This document shows, piece by piece, positions 25,439-34,773 of a stretch of DNA of 64,000 nt. The DNA lies in contig NZ_JADWYI010000001.1 of the NCBI RefSeq assembly GCF_016904885.1, positions 2,976,001 through 3,040,000 of the forward strand. The letters run 5' to 3'. The translations under genes and the position numbers were made by a program. Position 1 is the stretch's first letter. Each line of letters begins with the position of its first letter. The stretch is from Archangium primigenium (GTDB lineage Bacteria; Myxococcota; Myxococcia; Myxococcales; Myxococcaceae). The notes below the pieces were generated by a model. It was not told the DNA's origin, made no database searches, and saw only the letters and a list, made by a program, of their open reading frames with translations.

Positions 25439-25700
25439 GGACGACCTCCGGCTGAGTGGGGTGGGCGCCATCCTGGTCTACTCGGCGGCGTATAGGCAGG
25501 ACAAAGGCCGTGTTGAGGGGAGAGGGCTGGTGCGGAGAGGCCGAGGAGGGCCTGACGGGGGCCGGTCGAGCCGTGAGCCGGTCGGTGGAGATGGCTGCGC
25601 GAGCCCTTGAGGAAAATCTTCGTGCCCACGCCGCTGTCCACCGAATGTCGTGACAGAACGAAGGGCGGGAGTCGCGCGGCGGAAGAGCTAGGATGTCCGG

Positions 25701-26399
25701 ATGATCCTGAACTTCCCTTCACTCCGCTTCCTCCTCCTGACCTGCGCCCTGTCCACCGGGTGCGGCGACTCGCCCACGAGCGGTGACTCGCCCACGAGCG
25801 GCGACTCGCCCACGAGCACCGGCCTGCCCATTGCCGAGGCGCGCGCCCTCGCCAAGGGCACCCAGGTAACCGTGGAAGGGTACGTCACGGTGGCGCCCGG
25901 CACGTTCGTGTCCGCCATGAACAACGAGGGCTTCGCCATCCAGGACGCCACCGGTGGCATCTACGTGAAGCTGGCCCAGAAGCTCGACTTCGGCGTGGGG
26001 ACCCGGGTGCGCGTGACGGGCACCCTGAAGGACGAGGCCCAGCTGCGCATCCTGGAGAGCGAGCCCGCCTCGGTGGAGAAGCTGTCCGGCACCCAGAAGA
26101 TCGAGAGCCGGGACGTGACCACCGGCGGCATCAACGAGTCCACCGAGGGCCTGCTGGTGCGCGCCTCCGGCAACGTGACGCGGATCTTCGAGGATGACTC
26201 GCCCTACGGCTACAAGCTGTACTTCAACGACGGCTCGGGCGAGGTGCAGATCTTCGTCCACGTCTCGGCGGGATTCGAGCCCGACCGGTTGCGCGCCATC
26301 ACCGCGGGGCAGCACCTCCAGGTGACAGGCTTCTCCACCCAATACAAGACCACCTACGAGCTGGCTCCGCGACAGCCCTCGGATCTGGTGGTGCAGTAG
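25701..26399 (+). CDS. lipoprotein with OB-fold-like repeats
   Basis: A 232-residue lipoprotein with the lipobox at S-T-G-C (Cys21). Directly after it is a low-complexity linker of three G-D-S-P-T-S units encoded by an 18-bp tandem repeat (25764-25817). The mature part has two beta-rich OB-fold-like segments (V-T-V-E-G-Y-V-T...I-Y-V-K and V-R-A-S-G-N-V-T...Q-I-F-V-H), as seen in bacterial exported nucleotide- or ligand-binding OB proteins. The ligand is unknown. The ATG at 25701 gives a proper signal sequence. Downstream is a decayed hydrolase copy. Confidence 0.78.
   Translation: MILNFPSLRFLLLTCALSTGCGDSPTSGDSPTSGDSPTSTGLPIAEARALAKGTQVTVEGYVTVAPGTFVSAMNNEGFAIQDATGGIYVKLAQKLDFGVGTRVRVTGTLKDEAQLRILESEPASVEKLSGTQKIESRDVTTGGINESTEGLLVRASGNVTRIFEDDSPYGYKLYFNDGSGEVQIFVHVSAGFEPDRLRAITAGQHLQVTGFSTQYKTTYELAPRQPSDLVVQ
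25764..25817 (+). repeat. three 18-bp in-frame tandem repeats
   Basis: GGCGACTCGCCCACGAGC occurs three times (the middle copy has GGT for GGC), encoding G-D-S-P-T-S three times in the lipoprotein linker. Copy number probably varies between strains. Confidence 0.9.
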
Positions 26400-26499
26400 C
26401 GCGGGCCGCCACGGGGGCGGGCGCGGCTATCAGGCCACCCATACCAGACAGCCCAGCACGCCGAGGCCCCCCCCGTTGAACACAGAGAGCGCTCAAGGG

Positions 26500-26845
26500 C
26501 TTCGAGGTGGCTTTTCTTGCCCGCGTTGTCTTCAAGTGCCCTCGGGGTGGGCCGTAGATCGACAGGATGGGGACACGCGTCAGCCTCGGCGCGAGTGCCG
26601 GGAGGCTCCATCCGGGCCCCTGGGAGAGGAGCTCGTCGGCGGTGCTCTCGGGGGTGGCGCCGTACAGGGCGCGTCCGAAGTCGCTCAGGTTGGCGACCAT
26701 GTGGGCGCGGCCGTTGGGTCCCGCCGTGCTCGCCCTGGCGGCGCTGCGGGCGATGTACCGCCTGCGCCAGGTCGAGGTTGCGCTCGTTGCCCGGCAGGCC
26801 ATGCAGCAGGAGCATCGTGGGGTGCGGCCCGCGCCCCGCGTGTCC
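26500..26845 (-). pseudogene. decayed duplicate of the alpha/beta-hydrolase gene at 32403-33344
   Basis: 26557-26756 is nearly identical to ~32598-32794, and 26757-26838 to 33064 onward. About 269 bp between those parts of the parent (32795-33063, including the G-H-S-M-G-G nucleophile region) are missing, which also shifts the frame. On the other side the similarity jumps from the parent's downstream flank straight into its coding region, so a second deletion removed the 3' coding end. It cannot encode a hydrolase. It fills most of the 534-bp gap 26400-26933. Confidence 0.88.
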
Positions 26846-26933
26846 GGGCGAGGTCAGCGCCGCTGGCAGGGCCGTGGGATTGACCGTGCCAACGGTCCGG
26901 GTGCAAATCGCGCAAACAACCTGGAGGACCCCG

Positions 26934-27296
26934 ATGCACGCCTACCTGCTCTTCACCCTGCCCCTGCTGCTGGCAGCGGCCGAGGCCCCATCGCTCGAGG
27001 GCCACTGGACCGTCGACCTCTCGGTCAAGAAGGACGAGCCCTATACCCGCCCGATGACGCTGAAGCTCGCGGCGGACGGCACGGTGTCGGGCAGCTTCTA
27101 CGACAGCAAGATCCTCGCGGGCCGGTGGAAGACGGCGCGCGGGCGCACCTGCGTCAGCTTCCGCACCACCGACGGCGCTGGCCCGTATCACACCGCCGCC
27201 TGCCTGGTCGGCGACACCGTGCAGGGCCAGACCTGGGCCGAGCACCGCGATTTCCTCTTCAACTGGAACGCGGTGCGCGCGCCCGCGACGCCGTGA
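26934..27296 (+). CDS. small exported protein of unknown function
   Basis: A 120-residue protein with a clear signal peptide (M-H-A-Y-L-L-F-T-L-P-L-L-L-A-A-A-E-A). The mature part is a small beta-rich domain (S-L-E-G-H-W-T-V-D-L-S...G-T-V-S-G-S-F-Y-D-S), reminiscent of lipocalin- or META-like small barrels with one pair of cysteines. No firm family. The ATG is supported by GGAGG about 7 nt upstream. The open frame further upstream is accidental. Confidence 0.78.
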   Translation: MHAYLLFTLPLLLAAAEAPSLEGHWTVDLSVKKDEPYTRPMTLKLAADGTVSGSFYDSKILAGRWKTARGRTCVSFRTTDGAGPYHTAACLVGDTVQGQTWAEHRDFLFNWNAVRAPATP

Positions 27297-27456
27297 GCCC
27301 GGTGCGCGCCGACGCGCTCACCGCCTCGCCGGTATACACGGCGACCCCATCTTCCGGCAGGGAGCCTGGGAACGACTGATTGGGCTGGAATCCGCTCAGA
27401 GGCGGGTCAAGCCTCACCCTGCAGGTGAGCCGCTGGTGCTGTCCTATGCTCTCCGG

Positions 27457-30400
27457 ATGGACGACACGCTGGAGGAGGCGATCGAGGACGTCGAGCGGCA
27501 CCGGGCGCTGGTGCGCGGCAACCCGGACGCCGATGGCCTGCGCCGTCTCGCCACGAGCCTCGCGAACCTGGGCAGGACGTTGTACGCCTTGGACAGGCGC
27601 GAGGAGGCGTTGCCCGTCTTCCAGGAGGCGGTGGACGTGCTCCGTTCGCTGGTGCCGCTCAATCCGACGGGGCTCCAGTCCGGGATCGTCTGGCTCACTT
27701 TTTCCCACCTGGTCGACGCGCTGCTCGCGCGGGGCCAGTACGAGGAGGCGCTGAAGTGGGCGGCCGGGGCCGTCGAGCTCTGGTGGGCGATGGCACAGTC
27801 CCTCCGGCACGGCCGGGTGGACGACGACATGACCATGGATCTGTTCGTGAACCTCGCGCGCCTCGGCATCCAGCTTCCGCACACCGTGTTGAAGCACCTG
27901 GGCGGACACGCCGGGCCGCTGGCGGGGCGAGATTCCGCGGCGCTCCTTCTCGGCCTGGCGGGCCAACTCAACCAGCTGGCCAGTTGGTCCACCCTGGGGG
28001 GCGAGCTCGAGGTGGCGCCCGCCGCGTGGAAGGAGATGCACCTCTTCTGGTACGGCGAGAGCGCGGTCTCCAATGAGGAGGGGTCGGCCGCATGGTTCGC
28101 GATCCTCCTCTTCCTCGCGGCGCTCCAACCCGGCCCGGCCGAGCCCCTCGGCCAACTGGGCTCGCTCTGGAACACCTTCGGGGCGCGGCACCTGGTGGAG
28201 TCCCTCGCCGGGGAGGCGGTGGAGCTGTGGCGGGCCCTGGCGCGGCGCAACCCCGAGGCCTTCCACCCCGGACTCGCCGACAGCTTCACCCACCTGAGCA
28301 GGGTCCTGGACGACCTGGAGAGACACGAGGAGGCGCTGGCGTCCGCGCAAGGCGCGGTGGAGCTCCGGCGCGAGCTGGCACGGCGAGACCCCGAGGCCTT
28401 CCTGCCCGGCCTCGCCTCGAGCCTCGTCACGCTGGGCCACAGGCTGCACGGGACGCAGCGGCACGACGAGGCGCTGACGGCCGCCCGGGAGGCGGTGGAC
28501 CTGTACCGCGCCCTGGCGCAACGCGACCCAGACACCTTCCAGCCCGGCTTCGCCCTGAGCCTCCGCGGCCTGGGCGACAGGTGGGAGGACTCGAAGCACC
28601 CGGAGTCGCGCGAGCAGGCACTGACGGCCACCCGGGAGGCGGTGGACCTGTACCGCGCCCTGGCGCGGCGCGACCCCGATGCGTTCGTGCACCACCTGGC
28701 GGACAGCCTCCTCGTCCTGGGCCACCGCTCGTACGAGACGGCGCGATACGAGGAGGAACTGCAGGCGACGGGCGAGGCCGTGGAGCTGCGCCGGGTCTTC
28801 CGGGCCCACCGCGACCCGAACGTCTTCCTGTCCGACCTCGCCTCGAGCCTCCGCGTCCTGGGCGACAGGGCGAGCCGGCAGGGCAGGCACGAGGCGGCGC
28901 TGAAGGCCACGCAGGAGGCGGTGGACCTGTGCCGCACCCGGACCCAGCTCCATCCGCACGGGCCCGGGCTCGCCCTCGCCTCGAGTCTCAACGACCTGGT
29001 CCACAGGTTGCGCGTCCTGGGGCGGCACGAGGAGGCACTGAAGACCGCGGCCGAGGCCGTCGAGCGCTGCCGGGCACTGACGCCACCCATCGAGCCGAAC
29101 AACAGCGTCCACGACCAGGACATCAAGGCGAGCCTTCCCGTCGTGGGCAGGAGCCTCGAGACGCTGGAGGCCCTGTTGATGGACCTGGGCGGACGCGCCG
29201 AGGCGCTCACGGCCGCGCCCCAGGCGGTGGAGCTTTCGTGGGCCCTCGCGCCGCACGGCTCCGCGGGGTTGCTGTCCACCCTGGCGGGCCAGCTCAACGA
29301 TCTGGCCGAGGGGTTGTACAAGGCGGCGGCGCTCCCCCGCCTGGCGAAGGACTTGAACACGGTGTCGGTCGTCGACCGCGTGGCCTCGGCCGCGTGGATG
29401 GCGGTGCGCCTCTTCCTCGCCGCGCTCCCTCCGGGCCCGGCGGGCGGCCTTGGCCGCCTGGGCTCGCTCTCGAACACGCTGGGGAGGCACCCGGAGGGGC
29501 CCGCCGTACGGGAGGCGGTGGAGCACTGGCGTGCCCTGAGCCAGCACCATCCCGAGGCCTTCAACCACGGACTGGCCGACAGCTTCGGCTTGCTGAACGC
29601 CTCCCTGTTCGCGAGAGGGCAGCGTGAGGAGTCGCTGCCGCTCGCGCGAGCAGCGGTGGAGCTCCGGCGCGAGCTGGCACGGCGAGACCCCGAGGCCTTC
29701 CCGCCCGGCCTCGCCTCGAGCCTCGACGTGCTGGGCCACAGGCTGCACGGGACACGGCGGCACGAGGAGGCGCTGACGGCGACGAGCGAGGCCGCGGCGC
29801 TGTACCGCGCCCTGGCCGGAAGAGCGCCGGACGCCTTCCGGCCCGCCCTCGCGTCGCTCCTCCAGCGTCAGGGTGACACGCTGAAGGAACTGGAGAGGCA
29901 CGAGGAGGCGCGGCCAGTCCTCGAGGAAGCGGTGAACCTGTACCAGCAACTGGTGGCGCACGTGCCGGGTGAGTACCAGCCGGACCTCGCCGCGAGCCTC
30001 CACTCGCTGGGCGCGACGCTGAGCCGCCTGGAGCGGCACGAGGAGGCGCTGGCAGCCGCACAGGAGGCGGTGAACCTGCGCCGCGAGCTGGCGCGCTACG
30101 ACCCCGGGCAATACTGGCCCCTCCTGGCGGACAGCCTCGAGCTCCAGTGGAGTACCTTGCTCGAGCAGAAGAGGTGCGAAGAGGCGCTGCCAGCGGCGGT
30201 GGAGGCCGTGGAACTGCACCGGGCCCTGGCGCGACAGAACCCCGAGCGCATCCCGTCCGACCTCGCCGTGAGCCTCAGCTCCCTGAGCTCGACGCTGGGG
30301 GGGATGGAGCGGTGCGAGGAAGCACTCGCCCCCGCTCACGAGGCCATCGACATCCTCTGGCCCCACCTGGAGCACCACTCCAAGTACGCGGCGGTCATGG

Positions 30401-30525
30401 CCCTCCTGCTCTCCGCCCTGCGGATTCTCTACTCCGCCCTCGAGCGGCCACTGCCCGCCGAGCTCCAGGAGCGCGGGGCTACCCTCGAGCGCCTCCAGAA
30501 GCAGGCACGCGCCCTGGCGTCATGA
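27457..30525 (+). CDS. large tetratricopeptide-repeat protein
   Basis: About 1022 residues made almost wholly of degenerate TPR units of roughly 40-48 residues (A-L-x-x-A-x-E-A-V-x-L-x-R-x-L-A-x-R-x-P-x-x-F-x-P-x-L-A-x-S-L). The helical arrays are interrupted by two non-TPR inserts around residues 130-240 and 570-690. There is no signal peptide or membrane segment, so it is probably a cytoplasmic scaffold. A GTG at 27436 is an alternative start. The opposite strand is also open over nearly the whole gene, an effect of GC-rich codon use. The TPR pattern on this strand decides the call. Partner unknown. Confidence 0.88.
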   Translation: MDDTLEEAIEDVERHRALVRGNPDADGLRRLATSLANLGRTLYALDRREEALPVFQEAVDVLRSLVPLNPTGLQSGIVWLTFSHLVDALLARGQYEEALKWAAGAVELWWAMAQSLRHGRVDDDMTMDLFVNLARLGIQLPHTVLKHLGGHAGPLAGRDSAALLLGLAGQLNQLASWSTLGGELEVAPAAWKEMHLFWYGESAVSNEEGSAAWFAILLFLAALQPGPAEPLGQLGSLWNTFGARHLVESLAGEAVELWRALARRNPEAFHPGLADSFTHLSRVLDDLERHEEALASAQGAVELRRELARRDPEAFLPGLASSLVTLGHRLHGTQRHDEALTAAREAVDLYRALAQRDPDTFQPGFALSLRGLGDRWEDSKHPESREQALTATREAVDLYRALARRDPDAFVHHLADSLLVLGHRSYETARYEEELQATGEAVELRRVFRAHRDPNVFLSDLASSLRVLGDRASRQGRHEAALKATQEAVDLCRTRTQLHPHGPGLALASSLNDLVHRLRVLGRHEEALKTAAEAVERCRALTPPIEPNNSVHDQDIKASLPVVGRSLETLEALLMDLGGRAEALTAAPQAVELSWALAPHGSAGLLSTLAGQLNDLAEGLYKAAALPRLAKDLNTVSVVDRVASAAWMAVRLFLAALPPGPAGGLGRLGSLSNTLGRHPEGPAVREAVEHWRALSQHHPEAFNHGLADSFGLLNASLFARGQREESLPLARAAVELRRELARRDPEAFPPGLASSLDVLGHRLHGTRRHEEALTATSEAAALYRALAGRAPDAFRPALASLLQRQGDTLKELERHEEARPVLEEAVNLYQQLVAHVPGEYQPDLAASLHSLGATLSRLERHEEALAAAQEAVNLRRELARYDPGQYWPLLADSLELQWSTLLEQKRCEEALPAAVEAVELHRALARQNPERIPSDLAVSLSSLSSTLGGMERCEEALAPAHEAIDILWPHLEHHSKYAAVMALLLSALRILYSALERPLPAELQERGATLERLQKQARALAS

Positions 30526-30602
30526 GGCCCCACGGGCCGCACGTGAGCCGCGAACGGCCCGGGGCCGCCACGCTCTCGCGGGCCACGCTCAAGGAACCCT
30601 GG

Positions 30603-30899
30603 ATGACAGCAGGGGCTGTCCTCTTGGACTCGACAAGGGAACAGGTGGATCTAGCCGCCTTCCAGCCCACCCCCATCCTGGGTACTGAAAGGGAGCCGGG
30701 GCAGGTGGTCCACGAGAAGATGGAGCGCTTCGCCGAGCGCATCCGGCTGCTCTTCGGAGAGGCGCCGATGACGCCCGAGGAACAGGTGTACCTGGCGGTG
30801 GCGCTCGGTGGGCTGCGCAACGCGGCGGCCTGGTTCCCCGCGTTCTCGGATGCCGACCTGAACCAGTACCTGATGTCCGCCGCCGAGCGAATGCCCTGA
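30603..30899 (+). CDS. small hypothetical protein
   Basis: A 98-residue acidic protein, M-T-A-G-A-V-L-L-D..., with a mostly helical C-terminal half (E-E-Q-V-Y-L-A-V-A-L-G-G-L-R-N-A-A). No family recognised. It follows the TPR gene by 77 bp on the same strand and may be co-transcribed. An AAGGA-like site lies 9 nt before the ATG. Codon bias supports a real gene, but support is modest. Confidence 0.55.
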   Translation: MTAGAVLLDSTREQVDLAAFQPTPILGTEREPGQVVHEKMERFAERIRLLFGEAPMTPEEQVYLAVALGGLRNAAAWFPAFSDADLNQYLMSAAERMP

Positions 30900-30989
30900 C
30901 GTGCCGCGCCGTGGGCGCGCCGCTAGCAGGCGCCCCCGGCGAGGGACGCCGCGGGCTCGGGGCTTCGCGTGAAGCGGGGCCACGTCGGG

Positions 30990-32177
30990 TCAGCGTGCGG
31001 TCGCGGCGGCGAGCTCGCTCTTGGCGGCCATTCCCATGAAGGGGACCAACCGTTGCTTGAACATCTCTTGGAATGCGGAGCGGGTGTCCCTGGAGGCCAG
31101 CGTCTGGATCTCGAAGAGGACCTCGTAGGCCGTCACGTGTTGGAACCCGACCTGGGTGAAGAAGGACTCGTAGTCATGAACACGCCCGATCGAGGGCTCG
31201 AAGGTGCCTGGCACCTCGATGTTGGGCAGTTGCGTGTAGGGACCGGGAAGGGCGCCGCCGGCCAGCGAAAGCAGGACGGCGCCGTTGATGTCATTCGCGA
31301 GCTTCGAGGGGACCTGTCCCTCATCCCAGGTCGCGGGATAGAGGGAGGGAATCCGCCGGAGCATGTCGGTGACCCATGCATGCGGAATGGCGTCGAGGTT
31401 GTTCCAGATGTTCTGGTTCCAGGCATAGTGGGGCTGGGGCAGGTTCAGGCTGACCGGCGGAAATACCTGGGAGAAGAACTGGGAGAGGCCCTGGTTGCCA
31501 GGAGTGGGACCGGCCACCGGGAGCACGTAGACGTGGCCCCATTTCCCGGTGCTGAACTGCCCGCCCGACGGATTGAACAGGGCCAGGGCGAGCGTCGGCG
31601 CCAGCGCGCCACCCAGACTGTGGCCGCCGAAGATGAGCGTCTTTGACTCCGTCGCGCTCAGCGAGTGCAGAAACTCCACCAAGCCCTTGTGGGTCGCCGG
31701 GTCCTTCATCCCCAGCAGGGAGTTGACGCCCAACGCGGTCCCCTTCGAGACAACGGGCCAGGGTTTGATGCCCGAGGGCACTCCGTAGGGCTTCAGCGAC
31801 GGGAACGCCTCTGTCCAGAGCTTCGTGGTGTTGACGCTGAGGTCCTCGGTTTTCTGATCATACTCCGAAGACATGTTGGTCCCCGCGATGGCGACGACGT
31901 AGACGGACTGGTCGGGGCTCGCAGCGACGTACATGACGTTGTCCGCGTAGCTCGTCTCGCCGGGCTGATGCTCGAAGACAGCAGGGCCCCAGACGAGCGA
32001 CCACTGACCCTCCATGGCGGCCTGGATGTCCGGCTGGGCCAGGAAGTGGGTGAGCTTGGTTTTCTGCTTCTGGGCCAGCGTGCTTTCGTCGCCCTGCGTG
32101 GCGCCCAAGCCACCGGACTCGTAGGTAAGGAGATAGGCCTTCTGACAGAGATTGAGGGGCTGGATGGTGGATGACAT
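30990..32177 (-). CDS. class 3 lipase family protein
   Basis: A 395-residue alpha/beta hydrolase of the Lipase_3 type. The nucleophile elbow is G-H-S-L-G-G with Ser187, and the early strand I-A-G-T-N provides the oxyanion turn near residues 97-101. No signal peptide is visible (M-S-S-T-I-Q-P-L-N-L-C-Q-K-A), so it is cytoplasmic or exported by a non-Sec route. Substrate unknown; the family acts on acylglycerols or phospholipids. About 225 bp without a gene separate it from the next same-strand gene at 32403, and this gap should hold its promoter. Confidence 0.85.
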   Translation of the reverse strand: MSSTIQPLNLCQKAYLLTYESGGLGATQGDESTLAQKQKTKLTHFLAQPDIQAAMEGQWSLVWGPAVFEHQPGETSYADNVMYVAASPDQSVYVVAIAGTNMSSEYDQKTEDLSVNTTKLWTEAFPSLKPYGVPSGIKPWPVVSKGTALGVNSLLGMKDPATHKGLVEFLHSLSATESKTLIFGGHSLGGALAPTLALALFNPSGGQFSTGKWGHVYVLPVAGPTPGNQGLSQFFSQVFPPVSLNLPQPHYAWNQNIWNNLDAIPHAWVTDMLRRIPSLYPATWDEGQVPSKLANDINGAVLLSLAGGALPGPYTQLPNIEVPGTFEPSIGRVHDYESFFTQVGFQHVTAYEVLFEIQTLASRDTRSAFQEMFKQRLVPFMGMAAKSELAAATAR

Positions 32178-32402
32178 GGAGCCTTCCGCAAAGGTTTGGA
32201 GCCGCTTCGCGCCATGGGGTGCGCGATGGGGCGACAGTGCAGAAGACGAGCCAGCACCGCCGGCCGAGGGAGTTCCTCTCCTCGACTCCGACCATGAAGC
32301 AGGCTTCGCCTGGGAAACCGGCGTGTCAGCCCTCCGCGCCGACGTGTCAATTCCCCGGCTGACCCATCAGCGGCTCAAGCCCACTTTTTGCCAGCGTTTT
32401 CC

Positions 32403-33344
32403 TCAGGTCCCCTCGGGAGGGGCCGAGGGCTCGCGCGGCCGCTCCAACCAGCGCACCAGCTCGCGCGCCAGTTCAATCCGGTGATCGGCGAAGGCATGGT
32501 CGCTGTCGAGCTCGGCCGTGTCGACTCGCGCGCCGGCCTCGCGCAGGGCCTCGGCCACGCGCTTGTTCTCGGTCGCGCTGCCATGGGTGGCGTAGATCGA
32601 CAGGATGGGGACACGCGTCAGCCTCGGCGCCAGTGCCGGGAGGCTCCATCCGGGCCCCTGGGAGAGGAGCTCGTCGGCGGTGCTCTCGGGAGTGGCGCCG
32701 TGCAGGGCGCGTCCGAAGTCGTTCAGGTTGGCGACCATGTGGGCGCGGCCGTTGGGTCCCGCCGTGCTCGCCCTGGCGGCGCTGCGGGCGATGTTCCAGG
32801 CGTCCAGCAGGACCAGCCCCGCCAACGGCGGCTGGCTGTCGTGTTCGGCCGCCGCCTCGTGCGCCGCCGCGTAGCCACCCATCGAGTGGCCGGCGATGAC
32901 CAGTCGATTCACGTCGATGCCATGGGCGCGGATCGCCTCGGGCGAGCGGAGGAACGCCATGGCGGCGGCGGTGTCCTCCAGGCCGTGGGCGATCGAGAAG
33001 TCGCCCTCGCTGCCCCAGGCCCCTCGATAGGTGAAGGTCAGGACGTTCCACCCGGCCCGGCGTACCGCCTGGGCCAGGTCGAGGTTGCGCTCGTTACCCG
33101 GCAGGCCATGCAGCAGGAGCATCGTGGGGTGCGGCCCCGCGCCGCTGGCCAGGAAGAAGAGGGCGTTCATCCGCGAGCCGTGGCTCTCGATGAGCAGTTG
33201 CTGGTTGCGGGCCGGGTGCGCGGTGTCGCGCGGCGGGTCGACCACGGCCCTGTCCCCGGGTGCGCCCGCCGGCTTCGTCCCGGAAGCCAGCGGAGTGCAG
33301 GAAAGCAGCGCGAACGAGGCCAGGGTCACGGTCAGCTGTTTCAT
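32403..33344 (-). CDS. alpha/beta-hydrolase lipoprotein (dienelactone-hydrolase-like)
   Basis: A 313-residue hydrolase. The signal sequence ends L-L-S-C (Cys16 lipobox). Motifs: H-G-L-P-G oxyanion turn near residue 79, nucleophile elbow A-G-H-S-M-G-G with Ser154, and probable catalytic His in D-S-D-H-A-F near residue 285. The ATG at 33344 has GAGGA upstream. This is the intact parent of the decayed copy at 26500-26845. Substrate unknown. Confidence 0.87.
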   Translation of the reverse strand: MKQLTVTLASFALLSCTPLASGTKPAGAPGDRAVVDPPRDTAHPARNQQLLIESHGSRMNALFFLASGAGPHPTMLLLHGLPGNERNLDLAQAVRRAGWNVLTFTYRGAWGSEGDFSIAHGLEDTAAAMAFLRSPEAIRAHGIDVNRLVIAGHSMGGYAAAHEAAAEHDSQPPLAGLVLLDAWNIARSAARASTAGPNGRAHMVANLNDFGRALHGATPESTADELLSQGPGWSLPALAPRLTRVPILSIYATHGSATENKRVAEALREAGARVDTAELDSDHAFADHRIELARELVRWLERPREPSAPPEGT

Positions 33345-33427
33345 GGAGCGTCCTCTCCGCCGCGAACGCCACGGGCGGGCTCCAGAGCATAAGGCGTTGG
33401 ACGCGCGGCGGGGTGGTAGACAGTCCC

Positions 33428-33889
33428 ATGCGCCTCCAGTCACTCGTGCTCGCCCAAGGCGGTTTCGACCACGACATCTTCATTCCCGTGGCCCCCGAGG
33501 CCGTCCTCGCGCTGCTCTCCCGGCCCCAGGAGTGGATCCGCCTCCAGCCCCTCGTCATCGCCATCGACGAGGAGCCGCGTGCCCCGGGGATGCTCCGCAT
33601 CACCGACCGACACACGATCGGAGGCCTCACGTTTCGGGCCCGGTACCGGGCCCAGGTGGTTCCGGTCGCCGGCGGGCTCGATGGACACGCGTGGAGTTTT
33701 CCCTTCATCCACGTGCTCAACCGCTACCGCTGGCACGCCCAGGAGGGGGGAACCCTGCTGCGCGAGACCACGACCATCGAAGCGCCGCGTCCGCTGCTGG
33801 GCTTCACCGTGAAGACCGCTCGGGCGGCGCACGCGAGCCTGTTGGCGAACGTGAAGCAGGCGCTCGTCGAGCGGAGCGGTGCGCGATGA
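33428..33889 (+). CDS. SRPBCC/START-like domain protein
   Basis: A 153-residue protein covering a single SRPBCC (Bet v 1-like) hydrophobic-cavity fold: a leading strand D-H-D-I-F-I-P-V-A-P-E-A-V, a helix around L-L-S-R-P-Q-E-W, several antiparallel strands and a long C-terminal helix. Members bind lipids or polyketide-like molecules, or act as cyclases. It is divergent from the hydrolase gene (83 bp between starts) and convergent with the sigma factor gene (5 bp between stops). Ligand unknown. Confidence 0.78.
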   Translation: MRLQSLVLAQGGFDHDIFIPVAPEAVLALLSRPQEWIRLQPLVIAIDEEPRAPGMLRITDRHTIGGLTFRARYRAQVVPVAGGLDGHAWSFPFIHVLNRYRWHAQEGGTLLRETTTIEAPRPLLGFTVKTARAAHASLLANVKQALVERSGAR

Positions 33890-33894
33890 GGTGC

Positions 33895-34773
33895 TCAGGA
33901 CGGGGTTTCCAGGCCCAGGGTCCGGAGGAGCGCGCGCAGCTTGTCGGGGTTGCGCGTGATGTAGATGGCGACGATCCGGCCCGCGTCGATGGCGAGGGCC
34001 GTGCTCTGCCATGACCCATCGGGCTCGGCGGTGATGAAGCCGGGCAGCCCGTCGATCTTCCCCTCGTACACGAGGCGTGAGGCGTCGGGTCCCATGCGCT
34101 GGAAGATTCCCGCGGCGAAGCGCAGGTTCTTCTCCAGCCCGTAGATGGGGTGGAGGGCCGCCTTCGTTTTGCCTCCGCCGTCGGCGTAGAGGACCACGTC
34201 CTGGGTGAGCAGCGCCTGGAGCGCGCCCACGTCCCCGCTGCGGGTCGCGGTGAAGAACGCGGAGGCCAGCTCGCGGCCCTGGTTCTCGGTGACGGGGAAG
34301 CGGGGCCGGGCGTCGCGCACGTGGCCGCGCGCCCGGCTGGCGAGCTGCCGACAGGCGGCGGGGTCTCGGCCAATGGCACGCGCCACCTCGTCGAAGTCCA
34401 TGCCAAACACGTCGTGGAGCAGGAAGGCGGCCCGTTCCAGCGGTGACAGGCGCTCCAGGGCCATCATCAGGGTCAGCGTCAAGTCGTCACCTTCCAGGGG
34501 CTCGACGATGGGCTCGGGCAGCCAGGTGCCCATGTACTGCTCATGCCGGACTCGGGCGGACTTCAGGACGTCCAGGCACAGGCGCGTCACCGTGCGCACG
34601 AGCACGGCGCTCGGGTCCCGGATGGCGGTGCGGTCCGTCTGGTGCCAGCGCAGATAGGCTTCCTGCACCACGTCTTCCGCCTCCGCGGCACTGCCCAGCA
34701 TCCGGTAGGCGATGCGGAGCAGGCGCGGGCGGAGCGGGTCGAAAGCGCCCGGGGAGAGGTCGTCAGGCGGCAT
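33895..34773 (-). CDS. ECF41-type RNA polymerase sigma factor with SnoaL-like C-terminal domain
   Basis: A 292-residue extracytoplasmic-function sigma factor. Region 2 (R-I-A-Y-R-M-L-G-S-A-A-E-A-E-D-V-V-Q-E) and region 4 (L-S-P-L-E-R-A-A-F-L-L-H-D-V-F) are clear. The ECF41 hallmarks are present: W-L-P-E-P in the linker (~83-87), D-G-G-G-K (family D-G-G-G-R) in the C-terminal SnoaL-like extension, and N-P-D-K-L near the end. In this group the fused domain, rather than an anti-sigma factor, controls activity. Its start lies 11 bp inside the end of the upstream carboxymuconolactone decarboxylase gene, so the two are one transcript. A matching promoter lies upstream of that gene. Confidence 0.93.
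   Translation of the reverse strand: MPPDDLSPGAFDPLRPRLLRIAYRMLGSAAEAEDVVQEAYLRWHQTDRTAIRDPSAVLVRTVTRLCLDVLKSARVRHEQYMGTWLPEPIVEPLEGDDLTLTLMMALERLSPLERAAFLLHDVFGMDFDEVARAIGRDPAACRQLASRARGHVRDARPRFPVTENQGRELASAFFTATRSGDVGALQALLTQDVVLYADGGGKTKAALHPIYGLEKNLRFAAGIFQRMGPDASRLVYEGKIDGLPGFITAEPDGSWQSTALAIDAGRIVAIYITRNPDKLRALLRTLGLETPS

Noticed and set aside
27259-30378. A ~1039-codon open frame on the minus strand opposite the TPR gene
   Set aside because: Its translation is low-complexity and without any domain; the plus strand shows clear TPR periodicity. Long antisense frames are expected in GC-rich genes.
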